NCBI GenBank assembly: GCA_022225965.2
Contig: JAKJXP020000029.1
Coordinates: forward strand, 248,001-312,000
Length of the DNA stretch: 64,000 nt
Direction: 5' to 3'
Source: Diatrype stigma
Lineage: Eukaryota > Ascomycota > Sordariomycetes > Xylariales > Diatrypaceae
The translations under genes and the position numbers were made by a program. This document shows positions 15,795-27,249 of this stretch, one piece after another. Within the stretch, counting starts at the first letter, position 1, and each line of letters starts with the position of its first letter. Below the pieces are notes generated by a model. That model searched no databases and was not told the DNA's origin. It saw only the letters and a list, made by a program, of their open reading frames with translations.

Positions 15795-18367
15795 TGCGAT
15801 GGTTGGATTTGTGATCGGAGGGGAGAGGTGATGAAAGGACGGGTGTGGAAAAGTAACTAACGGATGGTTAGATGGATGGAATGGAAAAAGGTACGAAGGG
15901 GTATGGGCAAAGCTGTCCTGTGGGAAGAAAAGAGCTTGCGGGCTTTGGTGTGGGTGGGAAACGAAAAGGAAAGACCTGAGCTTAGCTCAGGCGTACGGAA
16001 CTGGAAAAACAAGAGTTAGCGCGATAAGGGGGTCGACGGGGTCCGATAAGGTGAGCGCGGTACCTTTGCTGTCTGACTGTCTGACTGTCTGGCTGTACCT
16101 ATGGTCTGTCTGTCGTCTGTTGTCTCTCTGCGGGAAAAGAGTTCGGGCCAGCAGGGACAACCTAGATGCTGGAGGACGGATGGGAGGGATGAGGAGAGAC
16201 GGTCTGAGTCCACAATCGGCGCTGTGGTGTGGACCTGGCAGGTGGTGGTGGTGGGCAGCAACCGTGAACAACCTTGAACGAGAGCTGGTCAGAATTGAGA
16301 GTTTTTTTGTGCAGTCCTTATGAAGACTAGGTACCCAAAACAGACAAGGCTGGCGGTATTTTCAGATGCGACTGCAGGTGGTTTGCACAAGCTGGACAAG
16401 CTGGACAAGGAGTGGGTTTCGGTCGGGCAATCTCGGGTAGTACCCCTTGCTGCCGCCGTCTACGGCTTCGTTATGCTTATTTCGTAGGAACCTATTTCGT
16501 AGGAACCTATTTCGTAGGAACCTAACTAATAACCTGGACTATTTTGATACTTGAACTTACTTGATCTTCCCTTTTCGGACACCAGCTGAGGCTTTTTCCT
16601 ATCGTTCTTGGCAGACTTCGATGATGAATGGCCCAACAATCTTCTGTGGCGGTGGATAGGCAAAGAAGCAGAAGCAGAGATCGGGAGAGAAACCCCCACT
16701 GATGGATGGCCCCCCTGCCCCCCACTTGGCGTCATCCGTTTGGTCAACATTGCGATGGGGCTCATGAGACAACTTCGATGACACTGACAGGCATTCTTGG
16801 GGGGAGGGAGAAAGGGATAAAAGGCTCGACACATCCTCGGGTAAGTATCGAGTCTGATTCTTCTTGAGCTCCTCTACCTAGCTAAGCTCCCGACGGCTTC
16901 CCGAACATACCCATCACACAGCTACCCACGGCCGATTTAGCTGCCAAGCCACCTACGAACACCTGTGTACAATACGCAACTAACCATGGCCACTACCTAC
17001 CTACTCGTTGATCGGATCGAATCATCCTACGTATCCCTCCACGCATCCGAACTGCGGACATCGAATCGGCTTATAGCCCCAAGGGCAGTTGCCTTTCTCC
17101 GGCGGTCCGGCAAGTACATATAGGTGGGTGAGGTGAGCAGCTACATACATCCGTGATACGGGAGGAAGACACAATGGCAGAATGAATGGCAGAGTGTATG
17201 GCAGAATGGCAGAATGGTTGTCGGTAATTACCAGGCATCCATGCGAGCATTCTGGCATTCCGGCGAGAGACACATAACTACCGGAACAGCCTTTTCCAAG
17301 AATGTATGGTGGATCATCGTGGCTGCGTGGAGGACTGCAGGTGATGATGGAATGCAGGTGAGATGGATCCATTCAAGGTTGTGGCCCGTGGGCTCCAATC
17401 CGGCCGCACGAAAACTTTTTTTTGTCCAATGGTTCCGACACCCCGAGGCACGACGCACGCTGGTTGGTTGCAGCCGTGACACCTGCAATGGCAGCTGCAA
17501 AACACGGTGCAGGTGGTAGGTTAATTATGTAAGCCCGAAATCGGGGGACTTGATCGATGCTCCGTTACTTGCATATGTTCGGTAGCAGGTCTGTGGCTGG
17601 AGACGTGGCGCATATACGAAGTACGACGTAAATATTCTAGATGTCGAAGCCCTATTAGAACGTCAATGAGGTTTATTCAAGATCATTGACACATGAGATA
17701 CGAGATATGCCGCCGTTCTTTCGTTCCTCCGTATGTTATGGTGCCACGAATCTCATGGCCGTTTGCGTGATTCCGGCCGGGATGTCTAGATTCTAACATG
17801 GTTATCTATCTCGGTTTACAGCTTCGACCATAGTGTGTTTAGCTACTTAGCTACGTGAGGCCGTTTGCCCCTCTCGTCATTGACTGTGACTATAGAGGAA
17901 CGACTACATAAATACGAGTACTCTCACAAAACGCTTCGGTACACCACATTGCAATCACATTGTACATGTTCAGAATATGTTTGAGATCGGCCGCTCAAGA
18001 TACCGCACCTAGGCCTAAGCCAGAGTCATTCGATGCTACCAGAAAAGTCTGGTATTATCCGCATGGCATGTTCTACCACGTACGCAGGGTTAAGAGCCAA
18101 TCAATGATGGTAGATAGTCAATAGTGAATTCCTATCTAGAAACGATGTCTTCATGTCATGTCCAGTTACCAGTATTACCATCTCCAGACTACCAATGACG
18201 GGCAGCAGAGTTTCTTGCCACAGCGCCCAGAACCAACCTCCCCCCTCATTCCATCTGTACCCATGAATCAGAGGTTTTATCTATTGTAAACAGATAACTC
18301 CAAGGTGGCCCCAAAGCTCCTCCAAACTCCCCAACTCCAGCAGATCGTGTGGTGCTCTAGCTCGGCC
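15795..18367. other. Intergenic, 2.6 kb
   Basis: Contains the atp9 promoter, including a CTGT/CTGACTGT simple tract near 16065-16100, and the 3' side of the small secreted protein gene. Short frames at 16.5-16.8 and 17.0-17.5 kb lack coding character. No RNA gene is seen. Confidence 0.5.
16478..16522. repeat. 15-bp tandem repeat, three copies
   Basis: Three perfect copies of TATTTCGTAGGAACC lie about 0.7 kb upstream of atp9 in intergenic DNA. Confidence 0.9.
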
Positions 18368-19014
18368 TTACTGGGGCTTGCAGCCCTTGGCGACGCATCC
18401 GGCAACTACAAGATAGTCAGTTAGTTGATTGGTCAAGTGAATCGTTTGCTGTTTGTGTTTGGCAGGAAATATATTCGAAAGAGCCGGTGCTCGATGTCAG
18501 AGAGGAACTTACTGCAACTAGAAAGAAAAACAAGAACTCAAGTCAGCATACGATCCAATGTCAAGGTATAGGTACCACGAGGGCAATCAACGGCGAGGTA
18601 GATGGGGTCAGGTAGTGTAATCAGTACTTACATTCCCCAAGCGGGCGGGAACCAAGCCAGAAGAATGCAGGCGACCCAGCATCGGTCGCAGTCGGTCATG
18701 TCGGCGCTGTCCTGGTGGACTTCGAGAGCGTGGTCCTTGTCGAAGGTGATCGAGGACGCCTCGAGGCCGCTGCCGGCCGGGAACGCGTACTCGACTCCAG
18801 CCTTGGGGGCGTCGAACTCGGTCTTGACATAGTTGAGGAACTTGTCAATGGCGACGCCGGCCTCGCCTTGCAGGTACTTGGTTGCCAGCTCGTTGTCGAC
18901 CACGAGAGTGCCGTTGGCACCGAAGCCAGCGGGGATCTTGATGGTCACAGCATCGGGGGAGGCCATGGCCTGGCCAATGGCCAAGATGGAGAGAGCCGAG
19001 GTGATGAACTTCAT
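18368..19014 (-). CDS. Small secreted protein with Cys-rich hydrophobic C-terminus and a 5-nt micro-exon
   Basis: Proposed exons are 19014-18632, 18517-18513 (five bases, TTGCA) and 18405-18368; together 141 aa. The chosen Met begins a clear signal peptide (MKFITSALSILAIGQAMA). A Met 12 codons upstream would bury it. A neutral to acidic region without Cys follows (residues 20-108), then a compact C-terminal part with Cys at 109, 112, 116, 129, 133 and 138 around a Trp/Leu/Pro-rich hydrophobic core. Both introns have GTAAGT donors, a CTGAC or CTAAC branch site and TAG acceptors. The micro-exon supplies Cys129 and sets the frame for the last two Cys before TAA. Omitting it gives a different tail with one Cys. 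No Kex2 (KR) site is present. The family is not recognised; a secreted antimicrobial-like or effector-like peptide is possible but not shown. Confidence 0.75.
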
Positions 19015-20665
19015 CTTGACAGATCTGTTGAGATGAAGAAACGGTGGCAAAGGGTTGAAAGACGATGTGCCTTGAGAATCAATGCGAGGTAGCAGGCAGG
19101 TAGATGAAGTTGCGGATGATCAAGCACGGAGGCAGCTGTGGTGTGGTGTAGAGGGCTTGTGAATTGCCGACTGATTGATTGTTGGTGAAAAAAGGATGGG
19201 AAGAATGGGAAGAAAACAGAATCGAAGGCTGCTTAAATAGTTTTTCTGGTTAGTCAAGAGGGCATACTCCGATTATCTACTTGACTAATTACTTCTATTG
19301 TTGTAGTAACGCCCCTCCCCCCCCCCTATTATTCCATTCCCTATAGGCGGGTACCAGCTGCAGTGTTGTAGGTACATACAAGAAGTGAATACTGATAAGC
19401 TGGGTGTGAATTACTTAGACCGCTTCATGCAAAAGTGTAGGATTTACAGGAGCTCTGTCGAAGCTGATAACACTATCACTTGGGGGCTCCTATTCAGCAT
19501 GCCTTAGTAGAACACCTTAACATACTGAATAACCAGTACATGGCCAGTAATGAACGAAGGGGCCGGGTATCACACATTTCTAATCAGTTGTGTAATTTAT
19601 AAGATAAAGAAGTGAATACCTTGGTCTCAACAGGGCATAATAGTTAGTGATAGTACGTACTTCTAGTGAACAGGGGCGTATAGTACCAGTACATACGTAT
19701 CTGAATCGATAACGTTACAATCTGCAGTTTATAGGATTGATGAAGTCAGCAAATACCATGCCGAGACAGGGGGAGCGAAATCAGAATCAAACAACTAAGT
19801 TTTGTGAGATGCAAGCTACAGCCTACGGATCTTCCCCTTTCCACCACCCCCCGGCACATACAAAGAAGGAGGCATGATTGTCACTCCTCAATGATATTGC
19901 AACGCTAGCCTATAGGTCTGTTGAAGTATGGCGGATAACATTCGTATCTTCTTGAGATCCAGGCTGCTATTCCCAACACCAAGTCTTTCAGAACTGGCTA
20001 CTGCATAGCTAAAGAAGGAGGTTTGGTGAAATGGCTATCATACAGTTACACGCAGTACGCAACTAGGAATTTACCTCTGAAAAGGAAGAGCTCAGAAGGA
20101 AACACTACTAGATTGTGTGTTCCATAAGCAGTGCCTATAACACCAAGTCCCAAACAACAAGAGACTCCAGAATGGCAAACTACCAAAGGTCAATACTATG
20201 TTGGTATTCCATCCCAGCCCCTTCTAGCTTCTCGAACCATACGCTACTGTCATGTGCTGATCTCTATGTACATTATAATCGTAGACATATCTCCGAATGC
20301 CGTCAAATATATATTCTCTTGATCTTCCCGGAGGGCCGCCCTACGATCCGGGAGCCTACCCCTGGTTTTCCAGTATTCGACTCTTCCTATACTCACCGTG
20401 GAAGGCCCCATCACCACCCCGTCTTAGCCAATCTTCTCCAGGAGTCTGGCTGGAACTCTGGCGAAGTTCGATGCAAAGGGGGCGAATCATTCAGGTGTGC
20501 CTCTCATCGATACTATCTGAAGAGTCCCACGGCGGGTACGACACATAGCCCAACACCAACACCGATAACAGTCGGTATTCACACATCAACTACCCAGGGA
20601 AACCAGCGATTGGAGAATCATCATACCGTGCCACCATCGACGAATGCCGTGTACGGAGAAAATAA
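19015..20665. other. Intergenic, AT-rich in part
   Basis: Upstream region of the small secreted protein gene, including a run of about ten C residues near 19317. Frames between 20.1 and 20.7 kb overlap one another and look non-coding or decayed. Nothing further is supported. Confidence 0.4.
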
Positions 20666-21115
20666 CCCTGGGCCAGAACTAATTCGAGGCAGACGGCCTC
20701 AAGTTTCTATCGCGTCCATCTCCCATGCTGGCTTGCTGGGGCAAATACGAGACAGCGCCAGACTCTGCATCTAAAACCAGAATTAGTCTTTCTTTATCCT
20801 CGACTACGATATCTACATGGAGCTGCCCGGGTCAATGTCTTATATGATCTGAAAGCCTACGACCCGGAACCCATCGGTCTGCTCAACCTGGTTCTAGGTG
20901 CCGCCGATGATCCCACGAGTGAATCCAGTGATCTAGGGTGTATATGGAATGGGGAAGTGCTCCAGCAGCTTGCCGACGGCCCTGCGCGGGCTGCCACGCG
21001 CGACACGCTGTCTCGGCTCAGGAAAATCATTCTCATCGGGACAGCGGACCTTAGGTATGAGGAACACCGCCTCCGCGAGGCCGATGATATGCCAATTTTT
21101 CCCAATCATTCTTAA
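20666..21115 (+). pseudogene. Possible gene relic: 149-codon open stretch without a start
   Basis: One frame is open for 149 codons between a TAA at 20663 and a TAA ending at 21115 and contains no Met suitable as start until near its end. The translation looks protein-like rather than random: hydrophobic segments (ELVFLYPRLRYLHGAARVNV, EPIGLLNLVLGAADDP) alternate with charged helical ones (TRDTLSRLRKIILIG, RYEEHRLREADD). It could be an exon of a decayed gene whose other parts no longer align in frame. I do not recognise the family. Adjacent DNA carries another interrupted frame. Confidence 0.25.
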
Positions 21116-21714
21116 CCGGTCATGGAAAAAACGGTAGCCTTTAATTCGAATAAGCCGTGACCACGTCAATCGTAGAGAGCCTCCGCGGCATACACAATCT
21201 TGACGCATCAGCCACAGTGACATCTATACAGTGGACTGTCAGATTCCACACGTGGAGAGCCGAGAGTATGCCACCTATCGAGTATCGAGTTCTGGTTTCG
21301 TTGCACCCCACGTTGGATATCGATGGTCCATACCGAGTACGGACTGCGAGAGTTCAATAGCACGGGTCAAGCATGCTCATAACACGGAGGCGGAAGCGCA
21401 GAAGGGACAGGTTCTGTGTGCTGTCATAGGTAAAGCAAGGAAATTCCTCGTCGACATCTCTTGTGGCTGCTTCCTATCTAATCGTATGTGATGGCAATGT
21501 GTTCGAACACATACGATCTGTCAGGCTTCTGACCGGAACCTGCTTTCCAGGATTAGCCAGGAATCCAGCGAAGGGAAGGGGATGAGGCATGAGGAAAGGG
21601 GGAAAGGGGACCAATCAAAAGCTCTTTGACGGCTAACTTACTGCGAGCTTCTACACTTAATCACTATATGTTGTCGTACACTTAGCCTGACGCCGAGTCT
21701 GTCGCCTTGTATCC
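21116..21714. other. Intergenic between two relics
   Basis: No frame or repeat worth calling. A polypurine stretch (GGGGATGAGG...GGGGAAAGG-like) occurs near 21575-21610. Confidence 0.4.
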
Positions 21715-22203
21715 CTAGAACTTTAGAGTCCTCGAATATCGATACGTGCATGGCTCCTGCGGCAGCCGCTGGAGCCTGCGGACAGTCTTGATCCTAGCTG
21801 GGCCTAGCCACGCCTCATTGCCCTGGTCCTTCTGCGCCCTGCAGATGGCGAGGAGCAGATCGTCGACGCTCTCGTGGAACTTGTCACATTCCTCCCCGCC
21901 CTCTTGGAGACTAACTTCACCCCCGTCTAACGGGTACGTGGCGAACGGACAAACCCCTAGCAAAGCCCCTCATGCGAGCTTTGGACCGTGGACGAGATGT
22001 CCTCCCCTGAGCAAGGCCCATGCACGTAGGAGCCAGTGGAAAACCGCGTTTGGTATAGCATCCAAAGTAGTCATGCCTTTCGTTCTCATAGCATCCTTCA
22101 CAGTCTCGTGGAAGCATCTGCTGGCCCCCTTGATGATACTCCTGCAGTGCTCTCCCGCCTGGTCACGTGGATACGTCAGTATTAACCGATGCACTACGCG
22201 TGG
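21715..22203 (-). pseudogene. Possible gene relic: frame with a single TGA
   Basis: On the minus strand one frame is open for about 160 codons except for a single TGA at 21972-21970, whose sequence (TGA GGG) could derive from CGA by a C-to-T change. The residues around it look protein-like (ETVKDAMRTKGMTTLDAIP, EECDKFHESVDDLLLAICRA). There is no ATG at its beginning. The opposite-strand frame over the same bases is richer in Ser/Pro/Arg and looks like a shadow. It is probably a fragment of a decayed gene of unknown family. Confidence 0.25.
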
Positions 22204-22824
22204 TTATTGCATTACCTAAGCACTTATTAGGAGGACATAGTTAGAAGTCTACGAAAGGGGTGAACTACTCGTCAGGTCTAGCAAGGTAACAAGCGTTCCG
22301 ATAACCAGGATCAAGCCCGTGAAGCAGTGTTGAACGGGCAAGCATATGTCATATGCCCTGTTCACAGCTAACTTATACTAGATCGATTGTAGATTGTCAA
22401 GGATCAAAGCGAAGTAGGTGGTATGACCAGCCGGTAAGTATGTTATAAGTCCGTTCGTGACACATGCCCTGGGTCTAAGTGCGGCTGATAACCAGAGCTC
22501 GCCAGGTTATTCTCACACAAACCAATGGGGAAGTTCAACGGTTATGAATACTCGGGGTTTCATTCTTTTCACGGGAAGGTTAGCCGACAGGATATTGATC
22601 CAATAATATGCAAGCCACCCGCGGACGCGTTTAGCACGATGGCGTATCCGGCCGATCGAATCTGGGATTCTAGTCGCTTAGCGGAATATTAACTCGAGAG
22701 TATCTTCAGCATGAACATGCCGTCCGTACTTCCCTTGTTTGTCCGGTATCTATCGTGGAGAAGAGGATCGGCCAGCCAGTCAATCAGTCAGCGAGCCCTT
22801 GCAGACCAAACAACCACCAGAAAG
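22204..22824. other. Intergenic
   Basis: Upstream region of the Cys-rich secreted protein gene. No element is recognised. Confidence 0.4.
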
Positions 22825-23352
22825 ATGCAACTCATTACCAAACCCTCGCTTTCCAGCCGTCTCATCGCCTCCTCCCTCCTCCTGTCTCTTCTCACCCCCA
22901 CCTTACCAGGCATCGCATCAGCCCAGGAGCAACACCATACCACAGGCCCCGCGAAGCCGACGCCATCCTGGGGCTGCCAGCCCGGCTGCAAGTCCTGCGG
23001 CGGCCTGACGTGCTGGGAGTGGTGTCCGCCGCAGCTGCCCGTCGCCGAGTGCTACCGCGACGGGCCCGAGCCGCGCTGCCTGTACTGCTACCGTGCGGGC
23101 GGCAACTACTGCGGCGCGGTGCTCCTGGCAGACCCCGATGATGGCGATGCGTTCTGTGCAAGCTGCGCGGAGAACTGCGTCTGCGTGATTGGTGGGGTCT
23201 GTCTTGATGACGGTGGTGATGATGGTAACAGCGGGAGTTCGTCTCCGACGCCTACGCCCACGCCGTCATCCACGGGATACCCGAGGGCTAGGGCGCCGCC
23301 TGGCGTGGTGCCGGTGCCGCGGGACGCTATTGATGGACGTGGTCCAGTGTGA
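22825..23352 (+). CDS. Secreted Cys-rich protein, 175 aa
   Basis: Single exon. The start chosen (MQLITKPSL) is 38 codons inside the longest frame because it begins a signal peptide with a strong hydrophobic core (LIASSLLLSLLTPTLPGIASA). The mature part carries 14 cysteines between about residues 50 and 130 in closely spaced pairs (CQPGCKSC, CWEWC, CLYC, CASCAENCVC), then an acidic Asp/Gly segment and a Ser/Thr/Pro-rich tail likely to be O-glycosylated. There is no C-terminal hydrophobic tail for a GPI anchor. An even number of Cys suggests full disulphide pairing in the secretory pathway. I recognise no named domain; small secreted Cys-rich proteins of this kind include effectors and surface proteins. 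Function is unknown. Confidence 0.7.
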   Translation: MQLITKPSLSSRLIASSLLLSLLTPTLPGIASAQEQHHTTGPAKPTPSWGCQPGCKSCGGLTCWEWCPPQLPVAECYRDGPEPRCLYCYRAGGNYCGAVLLADPDDGDAFCASCAENCVCVIGGVCLDDGGDDGNSGSSSPTPTPTPSSTGYPRARAPPGVVPVPRDAIDGRGPV

Positions 23353-23642
23353 GAGGCTAGAAGAGGCCGGGAGTAACTTTGAAACCCGAACCTAAGCCTA
23401 GGAGATCAGGCACTTATACCGGTATGGTTCGATAATCTACAACCTACACAGGTAGCTAGTGAAGCCAGAAGGGTATCTACGTCTCCATGAATAGCCGACA
23501 CATGCGATCCATATCTCAAGAGTGTAGGCAACAATGAATTAGGAATTGATAAATAATGTGAAAATAATGTGATGAAGCCGGACATATTTGAAGCCATGGC
23601 CCGAATCAGGAACCTGGGCAGCTGCTGGGTTTGGAGCACTGT

Positions 23643-23683
23643 GGTTGTGGTTGTGGCTGTGGCTGTGGCTGTGGCTGTGGCTA
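23643..23683. repeat. TGTGGC/TGTGGT hexanucleotide repeat
   Basis: About six tandem hexamers (GGTTGT then GGCTGT) in the intergenic region upstream of NOP56. Confidence 0.85.
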
Positions 23684-23837
23684 GATAGTTACCTATGTAG
23701 TTAGAGCGGCACCCAGCCACAATGTGAGTGGCATGCGGGCTTACCTACATCCAGGATAGGTACAGGCTTATCGGGGATGAACTATCGATTATCAAATATG
23801 GGGCGGCGCATAGTGGAAGCACCTGCACTGGAGCTTC

Positions 23838-23863
23838 GCCGAAAATTTTTGGGAATTTTTCGG
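23838..23863. promoter_or_regulatory. Palindromic AAAATTTTT element upstream of NOP56
   Basis: CCGAAAATTTTT and GGGAATTTTTCGG lie back to back, so CCGAAAA and TTTTCGG arms face each other about 280 bp upstream of the NOP56 start. The AT core resembles the RRPE element (AAAAATTTT) found before ribosome-biogenesis genes in yeasts. That link is inference; binding is not shown. Confidence 0.35.
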
Positions 23864-24140
23864 AAAGCGAAAGGGAAGCTTCAATTCCATTCATTCGCAG
23901 CGAGGAATTGTCAATTATCCACCCACCACCTGCAACACCAGCACCACCACCACCACCACCACCGCAACCACAACCACCGCCTATCCCGCATCCCACCCAA
24001 CAGCAACGCGACTTCGACAGCGACCGGTTTCCTTGCCTGGACGTCGTCGAGTCGAGTCGTTGTACATCGATTATACAGTACAGCACAGTACAGTACATAT
24101 ACTACATACCTACCAGGTATAGATAGGACGGGATAACACC

Positions 24141-25746
24141 ATGGGTCGGATAGATTACTTGCTGTTCGAGTCGGCCGTCGGCTATGCCACCTTCAAGGTC
24201 GTCCACCAGCAGGATGCCGTCGGCCTGCACCTGAAGGAGGTCCAGAAGGCTGGCCAGGACCTGGCCAAGTTCGGCAAGATGGTGCAGCTGGTCAGCTTTG
24301 CGCCCTGGAAGACCGCCGCCGACGCCCTGGAGAACATCAACCTCGTCTCCGAGGGCATCCTCTCCGACTACCTCAAGTCCAACCTCGAGCTGAACCTGCC
24401 CAAGGCCAAGAAGAGCAAGATCGTCCTCGGCCTGGCCGAGAAGAACCTGGCCGGTTCCATCAAGGCCGCCTTCCCCGGCGTCGAGTGCGAGACCGCCGAC
24501 ACCTCCGAGGTCGTCGCCGACATGCTCCGCAACATCCGCCTGCACTCGTCCAAGCTGCTGGGCGGGCTCCAGGACGGCGATATCGAGCGGGCCCAGCTCG
24601 GTCTGGGACACGCCTACTCGCGCGGCAAGGTAAAGTTCAACGTGCACAAGAACGACAACCACATCATCCGGGCCATTGCCACCCTGGACAACCTTGACAA
24701 GGGCATCAACCTCTTCTCGCAGAAGGTACGCGAGTGGTACGGATGGCACTTCCCCGAGCTCTACAGCATCGTGTCCGACAACCTGAGCTACGCGCGACTG
24801 GCATTGTTCATCGGCGACAAGACCTCCCTGAACGAGGACAAGCTGCATGAGCTTGCCGCCCTGGTGAACGAAGATGAAGAGAAGGCGCAAGAGATCCTCA
24901 ACAAGGCCAAGATCTCCATGGGACGGGAGATCGCCGATGTCGATATGGAGAACATCTCGTCCTTTGCCGGCCGAGTTGTCAAGCTCGCCGAGTATCGTCG
25001 CACCCTGTACAGCTACCTGGTCGACAAGATGAACACCGTCGCCCCCAACCTGGCTGCTCTTATCGGCGAGGTGGTCGCTGCTCGTCTGATCCAGAAGGCT
25101 GGCTCCCTCACCAACTTGTCCAAGTACCCCGCCTCTACGCTACAGATTCTCGGTGCTGAGAAGGCCCTCTTCCGGGCGCTCAAGACTAAGGGTAACACCC
25201 CCAAGTTTGGCCTTATCTACCACAGCACGTACATCGGCCGGGCTAGCCAGAAGGACAAGGGCCGTATTAGTAGATACCTGGCCAACAAGTGCAGTATCGC
25301 TAGTCGTATCGACAACTTTGCCGAGCACCCCTCTAAGAAGTTTGGCAACGTCCTGAAGCAGCAGGTTGAGGATCGCCTAGAGTTCTACGCTACGGGCAAG
25401 AAGCCCACCAAGAACGCAGACGCCATGGTAAGACTCCTGCTAGTTCTCTATCTTACTTGATGAATGCTAATCCCCGTCACAGAGCCAAGCTATTGCCGAT
25501 ATCATGGCAGATGGTGGCGATGATACGCTGGCTGTCGATGCGGAGATGATCGATGCGCCCCTGCCGTCGACTTCTGCTTCTGCTCCTGCCAATACGCCCT
25601 CCAAGAAGGAGAAGAAGGATAAGAAGGACAAGAAAGAAAAGAAGGACAAGAAGCGCAGACACAGCGACGTCAACGGCGACGCAGAAACCGAGGCGAAGAG
25701 CGATAAGAAGAAGAAGAAGAAGAGACACTCCGAGGTCGAGGCGTAA
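24141..25746 (+). CDS. NOP56: Box C/D snoRNP core protein Nop56
   Basis: Two exons, 24141-25427 and 25483-25746 (intron GTAAGA...CAG, 55 nt), encode 516 aa. The protein aligns by eye along its length with Nop56/Sik1: the N-terminal MGRIDYLLFESAVGYATFKV, the coiled-coil region, and the NOP domain with APNLAALIGE, AGSLTNLSK, QILGAEKALFRALKTKGNTP and KGRISRYLANKCSIASRID. The second exon encodes an acidic linker and a C-terminal KKEKKDKK-type lysine-rich tail typical of the family. It is a core subunit of the C/D snoRNP that guides 2'-O-methylation and is needed for pre-rRNA processing in the nucleolus. The Nop58 paralogue is excluded by the N-terminus. A long antisense frame overlaps it but is a shadow. 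Confidence 0.97.
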
Positions 25747-27249
25747 GGGGATGGAGGGACTCCGCTGAAAGAAAAGCAAGAAAGGACAAAAAGCTGAATG
25801 AAGGGTCCATTGCATTGGCTAGGCGTTCCGCGTTCCGGATGTTAACGGTACAGAACCGGGGTTTGTGTCCGATGTAATATTGGGGATCTCATACCCGTTT
25901 CTTCGTGTTATCTTTACTCGTTCCATGTTTTGTTCGGGCGCTCTGTTCTGTTCCGTTCTGATTTAGTGTGAATTGAAGAGAAAGTGCAATGCTATAAACA
26001 ACTCGAGATGGGATGTGTGATATGTGTGATATCGTCTGGGCTGTTCAAGGAATGCGCAGGATGCTCGCGCATCTTCCGGCTATATAATGTATGGCCCAAA
26101 TATGAGCATGAAAAGCCACGTGTGTCAGCAGGATTCGATCACGGCCCGTATCGACGTGTAATTAGTGACTACACACATCCACACATCACAACCAGACACA
26201 CAAGCCTTTTTCTAAACGGATTCACTAAGTATGCTGGGCCAAAATCTGGATGGCGAGGTATGTCTGGACTTCAGCAGCAGCTTCGAGGTTCACGGTGGCC
26301 TGCTCATACTCTGTGCTTATATTGCGCCCGCCATCTGGATGGGAATTGTTTATATTCAGGATGATACCCTAAGTAGATGAAAGAGTCGAAATAACCCATG
26401 ACCTCGTGCGCCAGCCCCGCCACCCCCCCTCTAATAGGCGGTTGAAGGGCATATATAAATAATACTTATGGAACATCGAATCGGACCGCGAATGACCGTT
26501 TTATAGCATGCTGGTATTTTACCAAATGGTCATCATCAAATGCTATGTTACTGTCTAAGCTGGACTTGCATAGGCAATCATTGTCATCACACCGCTCTCA
26601 GACTGATGCACTCAAGCTAACACCAAGTCGAGTCACTCCAAATCTCCTGGGTCATCGCCTACCTACCTAGTTATCTGCCTGCCTACCAGCGTGAGGTGTT
26701 ACTTGTAGTAGCAGATGCTTCATCGGGCTTTAGAAGACAGTGCAGTGTGGTTTTATAAGGGGCCCCCTTTTCCCCTTTTGCATTCTCCACTCCGAGTATC
26801 CGAGTATAGGTGAATCACTAGGTAGGTAAAGCGTTCGGCGTTTGAATCCGTTCGAGTCTGCTTGGTTTGTTCTAGATGACGATGCGAAGTGCAATATGAT
26901 GTGTATGTAATGTAAATAGGTAAGGTGCCGATGGGCTTCATGCGGCATGCGATTCCATCTGCTCTACTTTCTGCTCTGTTCTGCTCTTTCTCGGCTGTCT
27001 GTTTGCCTGCCTGCCTGCCCGCATGCTCGACTACGTTGAAATGCCTCCTGCGCCACCGTTTCTCAACCCTTACTTGCCCTACCGGTCTTTCAAAACCCTA
27101 ACCCAACTGGTGAGGCACGGGAAAGGGGGAGGGGGGAAGGGTGCACCATTATAGACCGGTAGGGAGCGTGGTGAATGAATAGAAAAGAAGCAGTGCTAAA
27201 AGGAGACGCCTCCCATTTCTCAAGAATACACAGGTTTCCCCTTGATAGT
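25747..27249. other. Intergenic between convergent NOP56 and RPN3
   Basis: Three-prime regions of two convergent genes. Short frames have no coding character. A pyrimidine-rich and CTGC-rich tract lies near 26960-27030. Nothing else is recognised. Confidence 0.5.

Larger units (their letters stand above)
23353..24140. other. Intergenic with NOP56 promoter
   Basis: Contains TGTGGC hexamer repeats at about 23643-23683, a CCACCA tract near 23940-23975 that is likely in the NOP56 leader, and the AT-core palindrome described separately. Overlapping frames on both strands are built on these simple repeats. Confidence 0.5.

Noticed and set aside
24102..24890. 262-codon minus-strand frame over NOP56
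   Set aside because: It is the antisense of highly biased coding sequence; the Nop56 frame on the plus strand is conserved along its length.
27095..27112. AACCCTAACCC resembling telomeric repeat
   Set aside because: Only about one and a half units, interstitial and inside a gene flank.
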